Below, piece after piece: positions 24,809 through 33,530 of a DNA stretch of 64,000 nt (its first letter is position 1; the number at the start of each line of letters is the position of its first letter). The notes below the pieces were generated by a model. That model worked only from the letters and a program-made list of their open reading frames with translations, was not told where the DNA came from and did not search any database. Made by a program: the position numbers and the translations under genes. The stretch is from positions 94,577-158,576 of the forward strand of contig NZ_MUNY01000052.1 of NCBI RefSeq assembly GCF_002002735.1. The letters are read 5' to 3'. The DNA is from Algoriphagus sp. A40 (lineage in GTDB: Bacteria; Bacteroidota; Bacteroidia; Cytophagales; Cyclobacteriaceae).

Positions 24809-25972
24809 TCCAAGTCCTCTAGCCAAACCCTTCTCATTTTAGGTATCATCCTGATTTCAATCAATCTCAGGACATCGATTGCTTCAGTAGGACCGCTGAT
24901 CCCTTTTATCCGAGAAGATTTGGATATCTCCAATGGCTTGGCAGGTTTTCTTACCACCCTTTCTCTGTTGACTTTTGCGGTGTTTTCACTTTTTGCTCCT
25001 TCTATAGGAAAAAGGCTGGGACATGGAAAAGCCATTTTTTTGGGAATTCTACTTTTGGCAATTGGCGTAATAATCCGAGTCCTGGGTGGAATTGAACTTC
25101 TTTACTTTGGGACGGCACTGACGGGAATTGGAATTGTAATCGCCAATGTGTTGATGATCCCCTTTTTCAAGGCGAGGATTCCCGAAAAAATCGGACTGAT
25201 GACCGCCATTCTTTCTACCGGAATGTCCCTTTTCGCGGCAATAGCATCTGGATTCAGTGTTCCACTTGCTGTGGATTTGGGACTGGGATGGAGAGGCTCT
25301 CTTGCTTCTTGGTTTATCCTGATGATTCTGGCTTTGGTGGTTTGGATCCCTCAGTTGAAAACCCACCAAACCGGTCGTCAGGGAGAATTGCTTCAGGCCA
25401 AGAACGTCTGGAAATCCCGATTGGCCTGGCAGGTTACCCTTTTTATGGGGGCCCAGTCAGTCATGTATTTTACCATGATCACCTGGCTGCCGGATATGCT
25501 GATCGCTCGGGGAATGAGTCCTGTAAAAGCAGGAATCGCACTATCTTATATGCAGCTGATCTCCCTGATCGGCACATTCTTCGTTCCAAATCTCCTGATG
25601 CGGCTCAAGGAACAGTCAAATGTGATTCTGACCGTAGGAATCAGCTATCTAGTCGGCTACGGGGCACTTTTCATCCAAAATGAGGGGGTTACTTTTGCGG
25701 CTTTGACCATAATCGGGATTGGCAGCGGTGCGAGCTTGAGTATTGCCTACACTTTGATTTCACTTCGCTCAGCCGAGGATCTGACCACAGCCAAACTTTC
25801 CGGAATGGTGCAATCAGCGGGATATATTTTAGCCGCATTAGGGCCATTGGTTTTTGGGATTTCCCTGGATCTTTTCGACAACTGGAACATCCTGATTTGG
25901 TTCCTGCTGATCATGACGATACAGTTTATCGGATTTGGATTGCCTGCAGGAAGGGATAAAAAAATTCAATAA
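24806..25972 (+). CDS. CynX/NimT-family MFS transporter
   Basis: 388 residues, about 12 transmembrane helices. The opening helices ISINLRTSIASVGPLIPFIREDL and the DLDISNGLAGFLTTLSLLTFAVF segment are typical of the CynX/NimT (cyanate/nitroimidazole) branch. SIGKRLGHGKA is the MFS loop 2-3 motif. A second six-helix half starts around residue 200. The substrate cannot be read from the sequence. Its start codon lies within a CGTAAAT repeat tract. Confidence 0.85.
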   Translation: MSKSSSQTLLILGIILISINLRTSIASVGPLIPFIREDLDISNGLAGFLTTLSLLTFAVFSLFAPSIGKRLGHGKAIFLGILLLAIGVIIRVLGGIELLYFGTALTGIGIVIANVLMIPFFKARIPEKIGLMTAILSTGMSLFAAIASGFSVPLAVDLGLGWRGSLASWFILMILALVVWIPQLKTHQTGRQGELLQAKNVWKSRLAWQVTLFMGAQSVMYFTMITWLPDMLIARGMSPVKAGIALSYMQLISLIGTFFVPNLLMRLKEQSNVILTVGISYLVGYGALFIQNEGVTFAALTIIGIGSGASLSIAYTLISLRSAEDLTTAKLSGMVQSAGYILAALGPLVFGISLDLFDNWNILIWFLLIMTIQFIGFGLPAGRDKKIQ

Positions 25973-26013
25973 CAGCTTTTACAATCCCCCTTCTCTTTCA
26001 AAAAAGGGCAAAA

Positions 26014-26043
26014 AAAGACTGTCCCTATATGGAAACAGTCTTT
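26014..26043. terminator. bidirectional terminator between convergent genes
   Basis: AAAGACTGT (26014-26022) and ACAGTCTTT (26035-26043) form a 9-bp stem with A-run before and Ts after, between the MFS gene and the 1383-residue gene. Confidence 0.85.
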
Positions 26044-26060
26044 CATAATTATAATTCAAA

Positions 26061-29000
26061 TTAGAAATCCAGCGTCGAAAGATTCATTTGAGCATTGTTC
26101 CAATTGGCAACTGTCACAATTAAATCATGATTCGAAGGAAGCTGAATCGAAGAGCTTGTTGTAATCGGGTTGTTGGTTACACGATCCACTGAGAAGGCTT
26201 TTACCTGCACATTTTTAAGTGTGGACCTGTTGCCCAATCGAAGGATACTCAGATCAGGACTGACGGTGATGTCAGTTTCCGCAGCAGGACCTCCGCCGAT
26301 TCCGCTGAAAGAAAGTGATCTGACCTGATTGTCAACCAATCTGGAGAAAGTCATGGTGAACTGTTTTTCAATCTGCGGGGTAAACCGGATCAAGCTCGCA
26401 TCTGAATTGACAATCAGTGTATCAACCTGCCCAGCTCCTGTATCTACATCTTCGACTCGAATCGTAGTGCCATCAGGCATAATACTGTTGAAAGTGTATT
26501 TTCCGGCACCATTTCCAACGATTCTTCTGGTATAGTTTCTATTGACAGGAAGTAGGTAGGCTCCTTTCACCAAATAGCAGGGATGGGAATCCGGTATTTC
26601 ACTGAAGATTTTGTCATTGAATTTACCCACCCGCAATCCATTTTCATCTGTAATTTCAAGATCTGCAGGACTAAGAAGGAAATCAATAATAAAACTTGTC
26701 AAGCCAAAAGGTCCCCCAAACGGCAGATCATGATCGGCGAGTAGATAGTCTCCATTGGTCATAATTCCAAGGGAAACATTGTCCTCGCTGCGGAATTGGG
26801 CGGTATCATCTCCGTTGAAATAATCGTAGTGAAGCATGCTACCAATCTGCTTAAATCTCAACCTACAGTTTGGATTATCCGCTCTATTACAATCCCAGCA
26901 GTAAAGCTCCACGCCGTCCAAACTTGAGATCGTAGTCGTGCCGAGTGGATTCAATTGTGGGCCTGAATGGCCTGCCGGATAAACAAATCTGTAAGGCATC
27001 AAGCAATGCGAAGAGCTAAGTCCATCCATATACCCTGCATCCCAAATCGCCCCCGAAGGAATGAAAAAGAGAAGTGGTGCATTGTGTCGGTCACAGCCTG
27101 TCATGAAAGTCCGCTCAATGGCTCTGGCTGTTTTTTCAACTCTTGGAATTCCTTCCCGGCTTTGGTCATGAAAATGAATAAGACTTTCTCGGCTTAGGAG
27201 TTTCCCATGGACAGCGGTCAGCATTTGATGAATGCTGGCTTTGGAGGTAGTGATCGCATTGGTTTCCCCTTTCCAAAGTTTATCAGCAACCACACTTGCC
27301 AAAGAAGTGCAAAACCCGGTAGCGAGACCGCCATTATCTTGACCTTTCAGAAAATGCTCATAAAAGATATAGAAAGCTCCTGTCAGTATCGGGTGACCAA
27401 ATACCGGATCCAGCAACTCATGCCAAACCTCTGCTGTCCCAAATGTGTCTTCAAAAGTTCCCCAGGAAGGAATCCCATCGGTAAAATTGTTGAATGGCAG
27501 ATTATGAACGCCATAGGTAAAGGGAATCTCGAGAATTCTCGGTTTCGTAGCGGTTCTTGAATTGCTCACCATACCATCGGGATTTCTCACCTGAATGGAT
27601 ACGCTTCCTCCGGTGGAACCCGATCCGTTAGTCCCCGGCATTACAAAACTGATCTTCGTCTGGGAAATAAAAGTCCCAGGAGCCGCCATTCCATCCACTA
27701 TTGCAGAGGCACCGTTGAGAAATGCTTTCCCGGTAATTTCCACAGTTGCTGTGGGAGGAAGAACTGCCGGTAGATTATCCAGCTGGGGCTTTACCCGGAT
27801 CAGAAGTCTATTGCTTTCGGTATTGTCAAAAGCCCTTCGGACAAAAATGGATTTTTGACCACCCGAAATGTTGTTGGGAATGGTTACGGAGATGCTTTCG
27901 TCGGCGTTAATGGTTGGTACAAGCGTGATTCCCCCTTCAATTATTACCCTATCGTTGTTTGCAAATCTGTTCCCTCGGATGGTAATAGAATTTCCGGGAA
28001 AAACCTCCACTGGGTTGAGTTCGGTGATAAATGGACGTGTCAGTAAATCATTCCAAGCATCTTCGCTAAACTGAAAAAACTCATTCAGTGCGTCGATACC
28101 GCCTCGTGTACCGTCAGAACCTACGGCACCCGGCTGGCCCTGTGCGCCATTGGACCCGTTTCTCGCATCGTGACAAACCTCCCCATTTCCGCTTCTCCCT
28201 CCCTGGCCACCGAATCCGCCATTTCCACCGGGCCCACCTTTTCCGGCTCGACCCCCTGCATTTTTTAATTGAAATGCATTGGCAGTGACCGTTTGTGCCA
28301 GAGTTCCGTCCAAAACCCCAATTGTGATACTCCCTCCATTTCCACCATTTCCGCCTTTTCCTCCGTTTCCTCCCCTTCCACCATTGCCACCGTCACCGCC
28401 GTCGCCTGGGTCAGAAACACAATGCTTCCCAAAAAACCAGGCCCATTTTCCTCCTTCTCCATTAGCACCATTTCCTCCTCTGCCTCCATTTTGGCCTTTT
28501 CCACCTATAATTCCATCCTCTCCCGTAAGTTCGATTTTCGGAATGTTAGTCAGGTTTTTCACCCAGATTTCCAACTGAGGGGAATTCAGTCCATTTGCCC
28601 CGCCTATTCCCCCGGAACCGGATCTTGCATCGTCCCCGTCAAGTCCATGCCTATTGTTGCCATTAGTCTGGATCCCTGACCACCCTCTACCATCCAAAGC
28701 CGGATCATTAAGACGTGCCGGAGTGGAACCGCCGGGTCTTTTCCAGACAATTTCTGCATTGGGGCCACAGATAATCTGCTCAGCGATGATGATCAGCTTT
28801 TCCACATTTGCCTCTATGCTCAGTCTGATATTGGTAAGATCAAGCACTCCTGCGATGATGACCGATTGATTTACGGGCAATGTTGTCAGAGACATTACCT
28901 GGGCCTGGTCCGACAATGTGGGCCAACTTTGAGGCTTATTGCTCATCATTCGATTTGCAATCTCGGGATCCTTCACCACAAGCTTTTTGGAATCCAGCAG

Positions 29001-30212
29001 TATCGAAGCACTGATTGGCTGAGAAACACGTGCTGCCGCCACAGTAGGACTTGAAGCAATAACTTCTCTGGGAATCCTGACTCCAGTTCTTAAATCAGGG
29101 GTTAGAGTATCCACCCTTGTCCCCAAAGGTCTTGTCAGGAGGATGCTGCCTGTTGGTCTTGGTATCGCCAAAGTTGGGATAGGAGTTACTGAAGTTGCAG
29201 TTGTTACAAGAGTTGGAGATGTGCCAGCTGTTGCACCGGTAGCAGCTGTCGTTGCAGTTGCTGTTTGAATTGTGGAAATAATCAGCTGGCTGCTGTTTCT
29301 GTTTGGAAGAAATTTTGCCAGTTGGACTTTTTTTTCAGCCCCATTCATAGTGACAAAATCTTTGGCTACCACACCCCAATTCACACCTAGATTGTCAATT
29401 TTTCTCGAAGCCACCATCACCTTTCCTCTGGTGATATTGGTTGGAGTTGAGATTTTTAACTGGGATAAGTCATTTAGTTTTTCTACCCCAACCGCATTCA
29501 TGATGTCTTTGATTGGGAGTAGTCTTGCATGGCTTTCATCCATACTTGGAACGACTCTTACCTTTACTTTGACTCCGACTTTTGACTGAATCGCTTTTTG
29601 GAGAGTGATTGCATCTTTAGCCCTTTTTTGGATTTCCTTGCCCAAAATTGAACCGGTTTTGATTTGGATCTCTGAAATTTTCCCTTCGAACTGGAACGCC
29701 TTTCCATCCATTCCAGTGGCAGCTTTGAAACCCAAATTTCCAACAGAAACCAATGGGCCAGGAATCATCTTAGAGGCCACTTCTTTGTTATCAATTTCGA
29801 GCGTGTTTGTCCCGTTTGAGGAGCGGGAAAATCTCACCTGAACTGCCTTATCCTGAGGCAAGGGATTTGTAGAAGTGATGGTTTGCCATCCGCTGGAGGT
29901 ATGGACGCTTCCATTTAATTTTCCGAGGTTATCCAGGAAAACCGCGACAGGAGGCGATTGGGATTCCAGGATATTTTGTCTGGTTCCGATTACCTTAACT
30001 GGCTGAACGACGGCTTCCAACGTGAAAGAATCCGATTTATCGAGGACTGGAATTTTCCCGATATCAATAAATCCCTTCTTAACCTGAAACTCGTTTTCAT
30101 TGGAAGTTTGTTGAATACTTCCCAATAGCTTGACTGGATTTCCAGTCTCCGCTCCATCAAACAATTCGTTGTTTTCAGAACGTAAATAGAAAACTGTTTT
30201 GGACTTTAACAT
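26061..30212 (-). CDS. 1383-residue protein: LamG-like, Gly-rich, TIG repeats, papain-like domain
   Basis: No single family recognised. Order: a LamG/ConA-like N-domain (about residues 1-190, FTLEAVVQP and EGKISEIQI); an alpha/beta and Thr/Ala/Pro-rich linker (about 200-390); a short beta domain; a 200-residue Gly/Asn-rich region of GGxGGNGG units (about 507-707) with conserved cysteines; two IPT/TIG domains (about 725-890); then a segment with C968 (GFCTSLASV), H1069 (SSHCLMPYRFVYP) and D1107 (LYCWDCN). The Cys/His/Asp order and the strand-like context after His and before Asp resemble papain/C39-like peptidases or transglutaminases. A beta-rich tail closes the protein. No signal peptide, transmembrane helix or evident T9SS C-terminal signal. 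It is monocistronic, with a long AT-rich upstream region. Alternative: the Cys/His/Asp pattern is coincidental. Confidence 0.8.
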   Translation of the reverse strand: MLKSKTVFYLRSENNELFDGAETGNPVKLLGSIQQTSNENEFQVKKGFIDIGKIPVLDKSDSFTLEAVVQPVKVIGTRQNILESQSPPVAVFLDNLGKLNGSVHTSSGWQTITSTNPLPQDKAVQVRFSRSSNGTNTLEIDNKEVASKMIPGPLVSVGNLGFKAATGMDGKAFQFEGKISEIQIKTGSILGKEIQKRAKDAITLQKAIQSKVGVKVKVRVVPSMDESHARLLPIKDIMNAVGVEKLNDLSQLKISTPTNITRGKVMVASRKIDNLGVNWGVVAKDFVTMNGAEKKVQLAKFLPNRNSSQLIISTIQTATATTAATGATAGTSPTLVTTATSVTPIPTLAIPRPTGSILLTRPLGTRVDTLTPDLRTGVRIPREVIASSPTVAAARVSQPISASILLDSKKLVVKDPEIANRMMSNKPQSWPTLSDQAQVMSLTTLPVNQSVIIAGVLDLTNIRLSIEANVEKLIIIAEQIICGPNAEIVWKRPGGSTPARLNDPALDGRGWSGIQTNGNNRHGLDGDDARSGSGGIGGANGLNSPQLEIWVKNLTNIPKIELTGEDGIIGGKGQNGGRGGNGANGEGGKWAWFFGKHCVSDPGDGGDGGNGGRGGNGGKGGNGGNGGSITIGVLDGTLAQTVTANAFQLKNAGGRAGKGGPGGNGGFGGQGGRSGNGEVCHDARNGSNGAQGQPGAVGSDGTRGGIDALNEFFQFSEDAWNDLLTRPFITELNPVEVFPGNSITIRGNRFANNDRVIIEGGITLVPTINADESISVTIPNNISGGQKSIFVRRAFDNTESNRLLIRVKPQLDNLPAVLPPTATVEITGKAFLNGASAIVDGMAAPGTFISQTKISFVMPGTNGSGSTGGSVSIQVRNPDGMVSNSRTATKPRILEIPFTYGVHNLPFNNFTDGIPSWGTFEDTFGTAEVWHELLDPVFGHPILTGAFYIFYEHFLKGQDNGGLATGFCTSLASVVADKLWKGETNAITTSKASIHQMLTAVHGKLLSRESLIHFHDQSREGIPRVEKTARAIERTFMTGCDRHNAPLLFFIPSGAIWDAGYMDGLSSSHCLMPYRFVYPAGHSGPQLNPLGTTTISSLDGVELYCWDCNRADNPNCRLRFKQIGSMLHYDYFNGDDTAQFRSEDNVSLGIMTNGDYLLADHDLPFGGPFGLTSFIIDFLLSPADLEITDENGLRVGKFNDKIFSEIPDSHPCYLVKGAYLLPVNRNYTRRIVGNGAGKYTFNSIMPDGTTIRVEDVDTGAGQVDTLIVNSDASLIRFTPQIEKQFTMTFSRLVDNQVRSLSFSGIGGGPAAETDITVSPDLSILRLGNRSTLKNVQVKAFSVDRVTNNPITTSSSIQLPSNHDLIVTVANWNNAQMNLSTLDF

Positions 30213-30642
30213 GGTATTTTGGTTTAAATGGGTAAAAAATCAATTGATACTGAAAACCGAAATCCGGAGAATCTCCTGAAATTGAATGGATTGTATCTTA
30301 GAATAAATTCTTAAGCAATAAATTAAAAGAGGATATTTTGTTTTTGACCAAGCACTCAGCCGAAATATGAAAAACCTACCCTACACATTTTTAATAGCCA
30401 ACTACAGGGAATAAAAAGTCAAAAAACATACTACCTACCGAAAACATCTAGAATATAGATATATTATTTTATGAAATCAAATAAAACCAAAATCAATAAT
30501 TATCAATTGGAATAATTATATTTTTTAATACTTAAAATATATTTTTTCAAATCCTTTCGGTGGAATCTTCCTATTGGATTGCCCATTTTCGCCCCCTATA
30601 CCGAAGAAAAGCAGTACTTTTGCGCAAGCTTTTTACAACCTT
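30213..30642. other. 430-nt AT-rich divergent region
   Basis: Upstream of both the 1383-residue gene (minus) and the DUF2179-like gene (plus). 30400-30545 is extremely AT-rich with many TATATT and AATAATTAT runs. A -7-like TACTTTTG at 30615-30622 sits 21 nt before the ATG at 30643, but its -33 partner is unclear. No ORF or hairpin of note. Confidence 0.5.
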
Positions 30643-31245
30643 ATGCAAGACCTGTTTAACTCCCTGGGAATCTCCGACAACCTCCTGAATTACGTGCTGA
30701 TGCCCCTGCTGATCTTTGTTGCCCGGATCGGCGACGTGTCAATCAATACGCTTCGGATCATGTTTATGATGAACGGAAAGAAGAGCATTGTTCCGGTTTT
30801 GGGATTTTTTGAGGCGCTGATTTGGCTCCTCGCGATCGGGCAAATTTTTCAGAATGTAGACAATCCCATTTCTTACCTCGCCTATGCCGGCGGATTTGCC
30901 ACTGGAACTTTTGTAGGGATGACATTAGAAGAAAAACTAGCCATCGGCCGGGTTTTGGTGAGGGTAATTACTCCTGAGCCACATCCAGAATTGCTTGAAT
31001 TTATGAAAGACAAGAATTACCGATTTACCAATGTCGGCGGCGAAGGCAGATTTGGTAAAGTGAATTTGCTTTTTACAGTCATGAAGCGTGATACGCTTCC
31101 GGAGTTTATCTCCAAGGTGAAAGAAGTGGATGAAAAGGCCTTCTACACCATCGAAAGCGTGAAAAGAGTGTCTGAAGACGATCTGAACACGATGGAAGAC
31201 CGATCCGGCTTTAGAAGCAAATTCTTCAGCAAGGCCCGAAATTAA
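30643..31245 (+). CDS. DUF2179/UPF0316-type membrane protein
   Basis: 200 residues from the ATG at 30643 (MQDLFNSLGISDNLL); the frame is open 23 codons earlier but that covers the promoter-like element. Three hydrophobic helices (about residues 15-105: LMPLLIFVARIGDVSINTLRIMFMM, VPVLGFFEALIWLLAI, YLAYAGGFATGTFVGMTLEEKLAIG) match the UPF0316/DUF5698 family. The soluble tail resembles the DUF2179 alpha/beta domain. Function unknown. Its stop overlaps the next start (TAATG). Confidence 0.85.
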   Translation: MQDLFNSLGISDNLLNYVLMPLLIFVARIGDVSINTLRIMFMMNGKKSIVPVLGFFEALIWLLAIGQIFQNVDNPISYLAYAGGFATGTFVGMTLEEKLAIGRVLVRVITPEPHPELLEFMKDKNYRFTNVGGEGRFGKVNLLFTVMKRDTLPEFISKVKEVDEKAFYTIESVKRVSEDDLNTMEDRSGFRSKFFSKARN

Positions 31246-31952
31246 TGGGCAATTCCTGGTTTCAGTTTCAGCAGTTCCGCATCCATCAGGACCGCTGTGC
31301 GATGAAAATCAGCACCGATGCTGTGCTTTTAGGTTCTCTGGCAAACGCTGAAAACCCAAATCAGATTCTGGATATTGGAACCGGCACAGGAGTGATTGCA
31401 TTGATGCTGGCGCAAAGATTTCCGGAATCGAAGGTGACGGCTGTTGAAATTGATCCTGATGCTGCGGAACAAGCTAAGGAGAATTTTCAGGAAAGTAAGT
31501 TTTCCCAAAGGCTCGAGATCTTCCATGGTAGAATTCAGGATTTACCTGAAAAGGAAAAATTTGACCTGATTGTCAGTAATCCGCCCTTTTTCCCCGAACA
31601 TCTCAAATCCAAGGACTCCAAGCGGAATAAAGCGCTTCATACTGATGAATTATCTTTTGAAGAACTGATCAACAAGACGATTCAGTTACTGTCCTCAACA
31701 GGCGTTTTTTGGGTTATCCTTCCTCCAAGGCAGATGCAGGATCTGGAATTGTTAGCTCAAAAATCCGGGCTGTATCTTTTTCAAAAAGTCAGGGTAAAAG
31801 ATCAAGAAGATAAGCCTGTCCACCGGGAGATCGGTGGATTCGAATTTCAGGTGAGGGATAAAAAAGAGGAAATTCTTATCCTAAAAGATCAAAAATTAGC
31901 CTACTCCAGTTCCTATTCAAGCTTACTTTCGGGTTTTTTGTTGGGTTATTGA
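31245..31952 (+). CDS. tRNA1(Val) A37 N6-methyltransferase-like (TrmN6/YfiC)
   Basis: 235 residues. It starts FQFQQFRIHQDRCAMKISTDAVLLGS, the YfiC signature. SAM motif ILDIGTGTGVIALMLAQR follows, with the acidic EIDPDA, and the catalytic NPPF motif in LIVSNPPFFPEH. These features define the family that methylates N6 of adenine 37 in tRNA-Val. It overlaps the membrane protein gene by 1 nt. The base specificity is inferred from the family. Confidence 0.9.
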   Translation: MGNSWFQFQQFRIHQDRCAMKISTDAVLLGSLANAENPNQILDIGTGTGVIALMLAQRFPESKVTAVEIDPDAAEQAKENFQESKFSQRLEIFHGRIQDLPEKEKFDLIVSNPPFFPEHLKSKDSKRNKALHTDELSFEELINKTIQLLSSTGVFWVILPPRQMQDLELLAQKSGLYLFQKVRVKDQEDKPVHREIGGFEFQVRDKKEEILILKDQKLAYSSSYSSLLSGFLLGY

Positions 31953-32012
31953 AAAAATCGGTTTTTTCGAATTTGACATTTGTGAAAAAAAGCCTCCCCA
32001 TTTTTAAGATAA

Positions 32013-32043
32013 GTTGACTTAAGTCTCCTTTTTTATATTTTTG
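32013..32043 (+). promoter_or_regulatory. Bacteroidota-type promoter of TIG/kelch-TonB operon
   Basis: GTTG at 32013-32016, 19 nt, TATTTTTG at 32036-32043. The -7 is perfect and the -33 deviates by one base. Transcription would start about 12 nt before the ATG. Confidence 0.65.
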
Positions 32044-32062
32044 GTTTCAACAACTCCCCTTC

Positions 32063-33520
32063 ATGCGTAAATTTTACTTTCTGGGTATTTTTTTAATGGT
32101 ATTGTTAGCTAGTTCCTGTACCCGGGAGGATGAATCCACTACAGTAGTGGAGACGGAGGAGGTAATCTATGTAAGTGGAGAGAAAATCCGGGTTTTGGGC
32201 AGATTGATTACCAATCAACCAATCACGGCTTTGGATCACGGTTTTCAATTGTCGACAAGCGAAAGTTTTTCCAATCCTATATTGATCTCTTTGGGTGAAA
32301 AAAATGGACCGGGACGATTTATCGGAGAAACCTCAGGCCTGCAAATAAACCAGAAATACTTTGTAAGAGCTTTTATTAATGCTGACGGTGCCGACTTTTT
32401 TGGAGAGGCACTGGAGGTGAAAACCCTCCTGCCTGCCATTGAGTCTTTCAGCCCGTCTTTTTCATTTCCGGGAGAAGAAATGATGATCGTGGGGCGAAAT
32501 TTCACCCCTGATACTCGTGTATTTTTCGGAGAGCAGGAGGCAACTGTCTTAGAAATTGCTTTCGACTCTAGGCTGAAAGTTCGGATCCCGGAACCGGCTG
32601 GTAAGGCTAAAGTTCCTCTGATCGTCCAGTCTCAGGACGAAAAGTTGGAAGCCAGCCAACCGTTTGAATATCGAACTGGAAAATATACGTTGGTAGGTCT
32701 TTTCCCAGGAAACGAGCGGATCTACGACAATGTCTTTTTTCAACATCAAAATGGCTTATTTGCTGGCCTCGGCACGGACAAATTTGGCTCTTACCTCGGG
32801 AGCCTTCAGCGCTTTGATCTGCAATCCACAACCTGGAGCAAGGTAGATTTTCCCGGGGAAACAAGAAGAGGTGCTTTTGCCACCGCAGGCTATATCGGAG
32901 GTGGAGCGAGAGTTGATAGGGATAATTATTATTACAAAAGAGACTTATGGAAGATCAGCGGAGAGCACTTCGAGCGCCTTCCTGATTTGCCGGTCGACAG
33001 CTATCATTCTCCCGCATTTGAGCTAAACGGACAGTTGCATGTCGTCGGCGGAACTGGCTCTGGACTGCGGACTCTATTGAGGTATAACCCTGCAACAAAA
33101 ATCTGGAGTAGCCTGTCATCAGCCCCCTTTGATCTTGCTTCCACGCAGGTTTCGTTTGTCTACCAAAACAAAGCCTATCTCCTAGCCACTGACAACAGGA
33201 TCTGGGAATATGAACCCACCGCTGATTCCTGGAAGATCTTCACCAAATTCCCGGTTTCAAGCGAAGGCGGACTAGGCATAGCACAGGTTATAGGAGACAG
33301 GGTCTACATTGGATTCTTCTTTCGTTCGATGCAACTGATGGAATTGGATCTGCAAACATTGATCTGGAAATCAAAGACCCCAATTCCCGGAAATCCGGAA
33401 AGTTTGAATGCTGGACATTTCACCTACAACGATCAGCTTTACCTCCTTCGCTGCCCTGACAGAACTATTCCCGGAGCTCTTCCAATGGAACTTTACCGAT
33501 TTGACCCTAATGGAATTTAA
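32063..33520 (+). CDS. IPT/TIG plus kelch-propeller lipoprotein
   Basis: 485 residues. Lipoprotein signal with LLASSC, Cys19. Residues ~30-120 form a beta domain (fibronectin-like), ~125-200 an IPT/TIG domain (PAIESFSPSFSFPGEEMMIVGRNF), and ~210-480 a kelch-type propeller with repeated blade motifs such as QLHVVGGTGSG, YNPATKIWSSL, YEPTADSWKIF. It lies 10 nt before a TonB receptor gene and shares its promoter, so it is probably a surface-exposed binding partner of that receptor. The ligand is unknown. Confidence 0.85.
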   Translation: MRKFYFLGIFLMVLLASSCTREDESTTVVETEEVIYVSGEKIRVLGRLITNQPITALDHGFQLSTSESFSNPILISLGEKNGPGRFIGETSGLQINQKYFVRAFINADGADFFGEALEVKTLLPAIESFSPSFSFPGEEMMIVGRNFTPDTRVFFGEQEATVLEIAFDSRLKVRIPEPAGKAKVPLIVQSQDEKLEASQPFEYRTGKYTLVGLFPGNERIYDNVFFQHQNGLFAGLGTDKFGSYLGSLQRFDLQSTTWSKVDFPGETRRGAFATAGYIGGGARVDRDNYYYKRDLWKISGEHFERLPDLPVDSYHSPAFELNGQLHVVGGTGSGLRTLLRYNPATKIWSSLSSAPFDLASTQVSFVYQNKAYLLATDNRIWEYEPTADSWKIFTKFPVSSEGGLGIAQVIGDRVYIGFFFRSMQLMELDLQTLIWKSKTPIPGNPESLNAGHFTYNDQLYLLRCPDRTIPGALPMELYRFDPNGI

Positions 33521-33530
33521 TCCCTAGCTG

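Noticed and set aside
28269..28679. Proline- and serine-rich plus-strand frames opposite the Gly-rich region
   Set aside because: They are the antisense readings of GGN/GGA-type codons (Gly to Pro/Ser) and carry no independent coding signal.
30213..30642. Origin of replication in the AT-rich stretch
   Set aside because: No DnaA boxes, dnaA/dnaN genes or parS-like sites were seen; AT-richness alone is not evidence.
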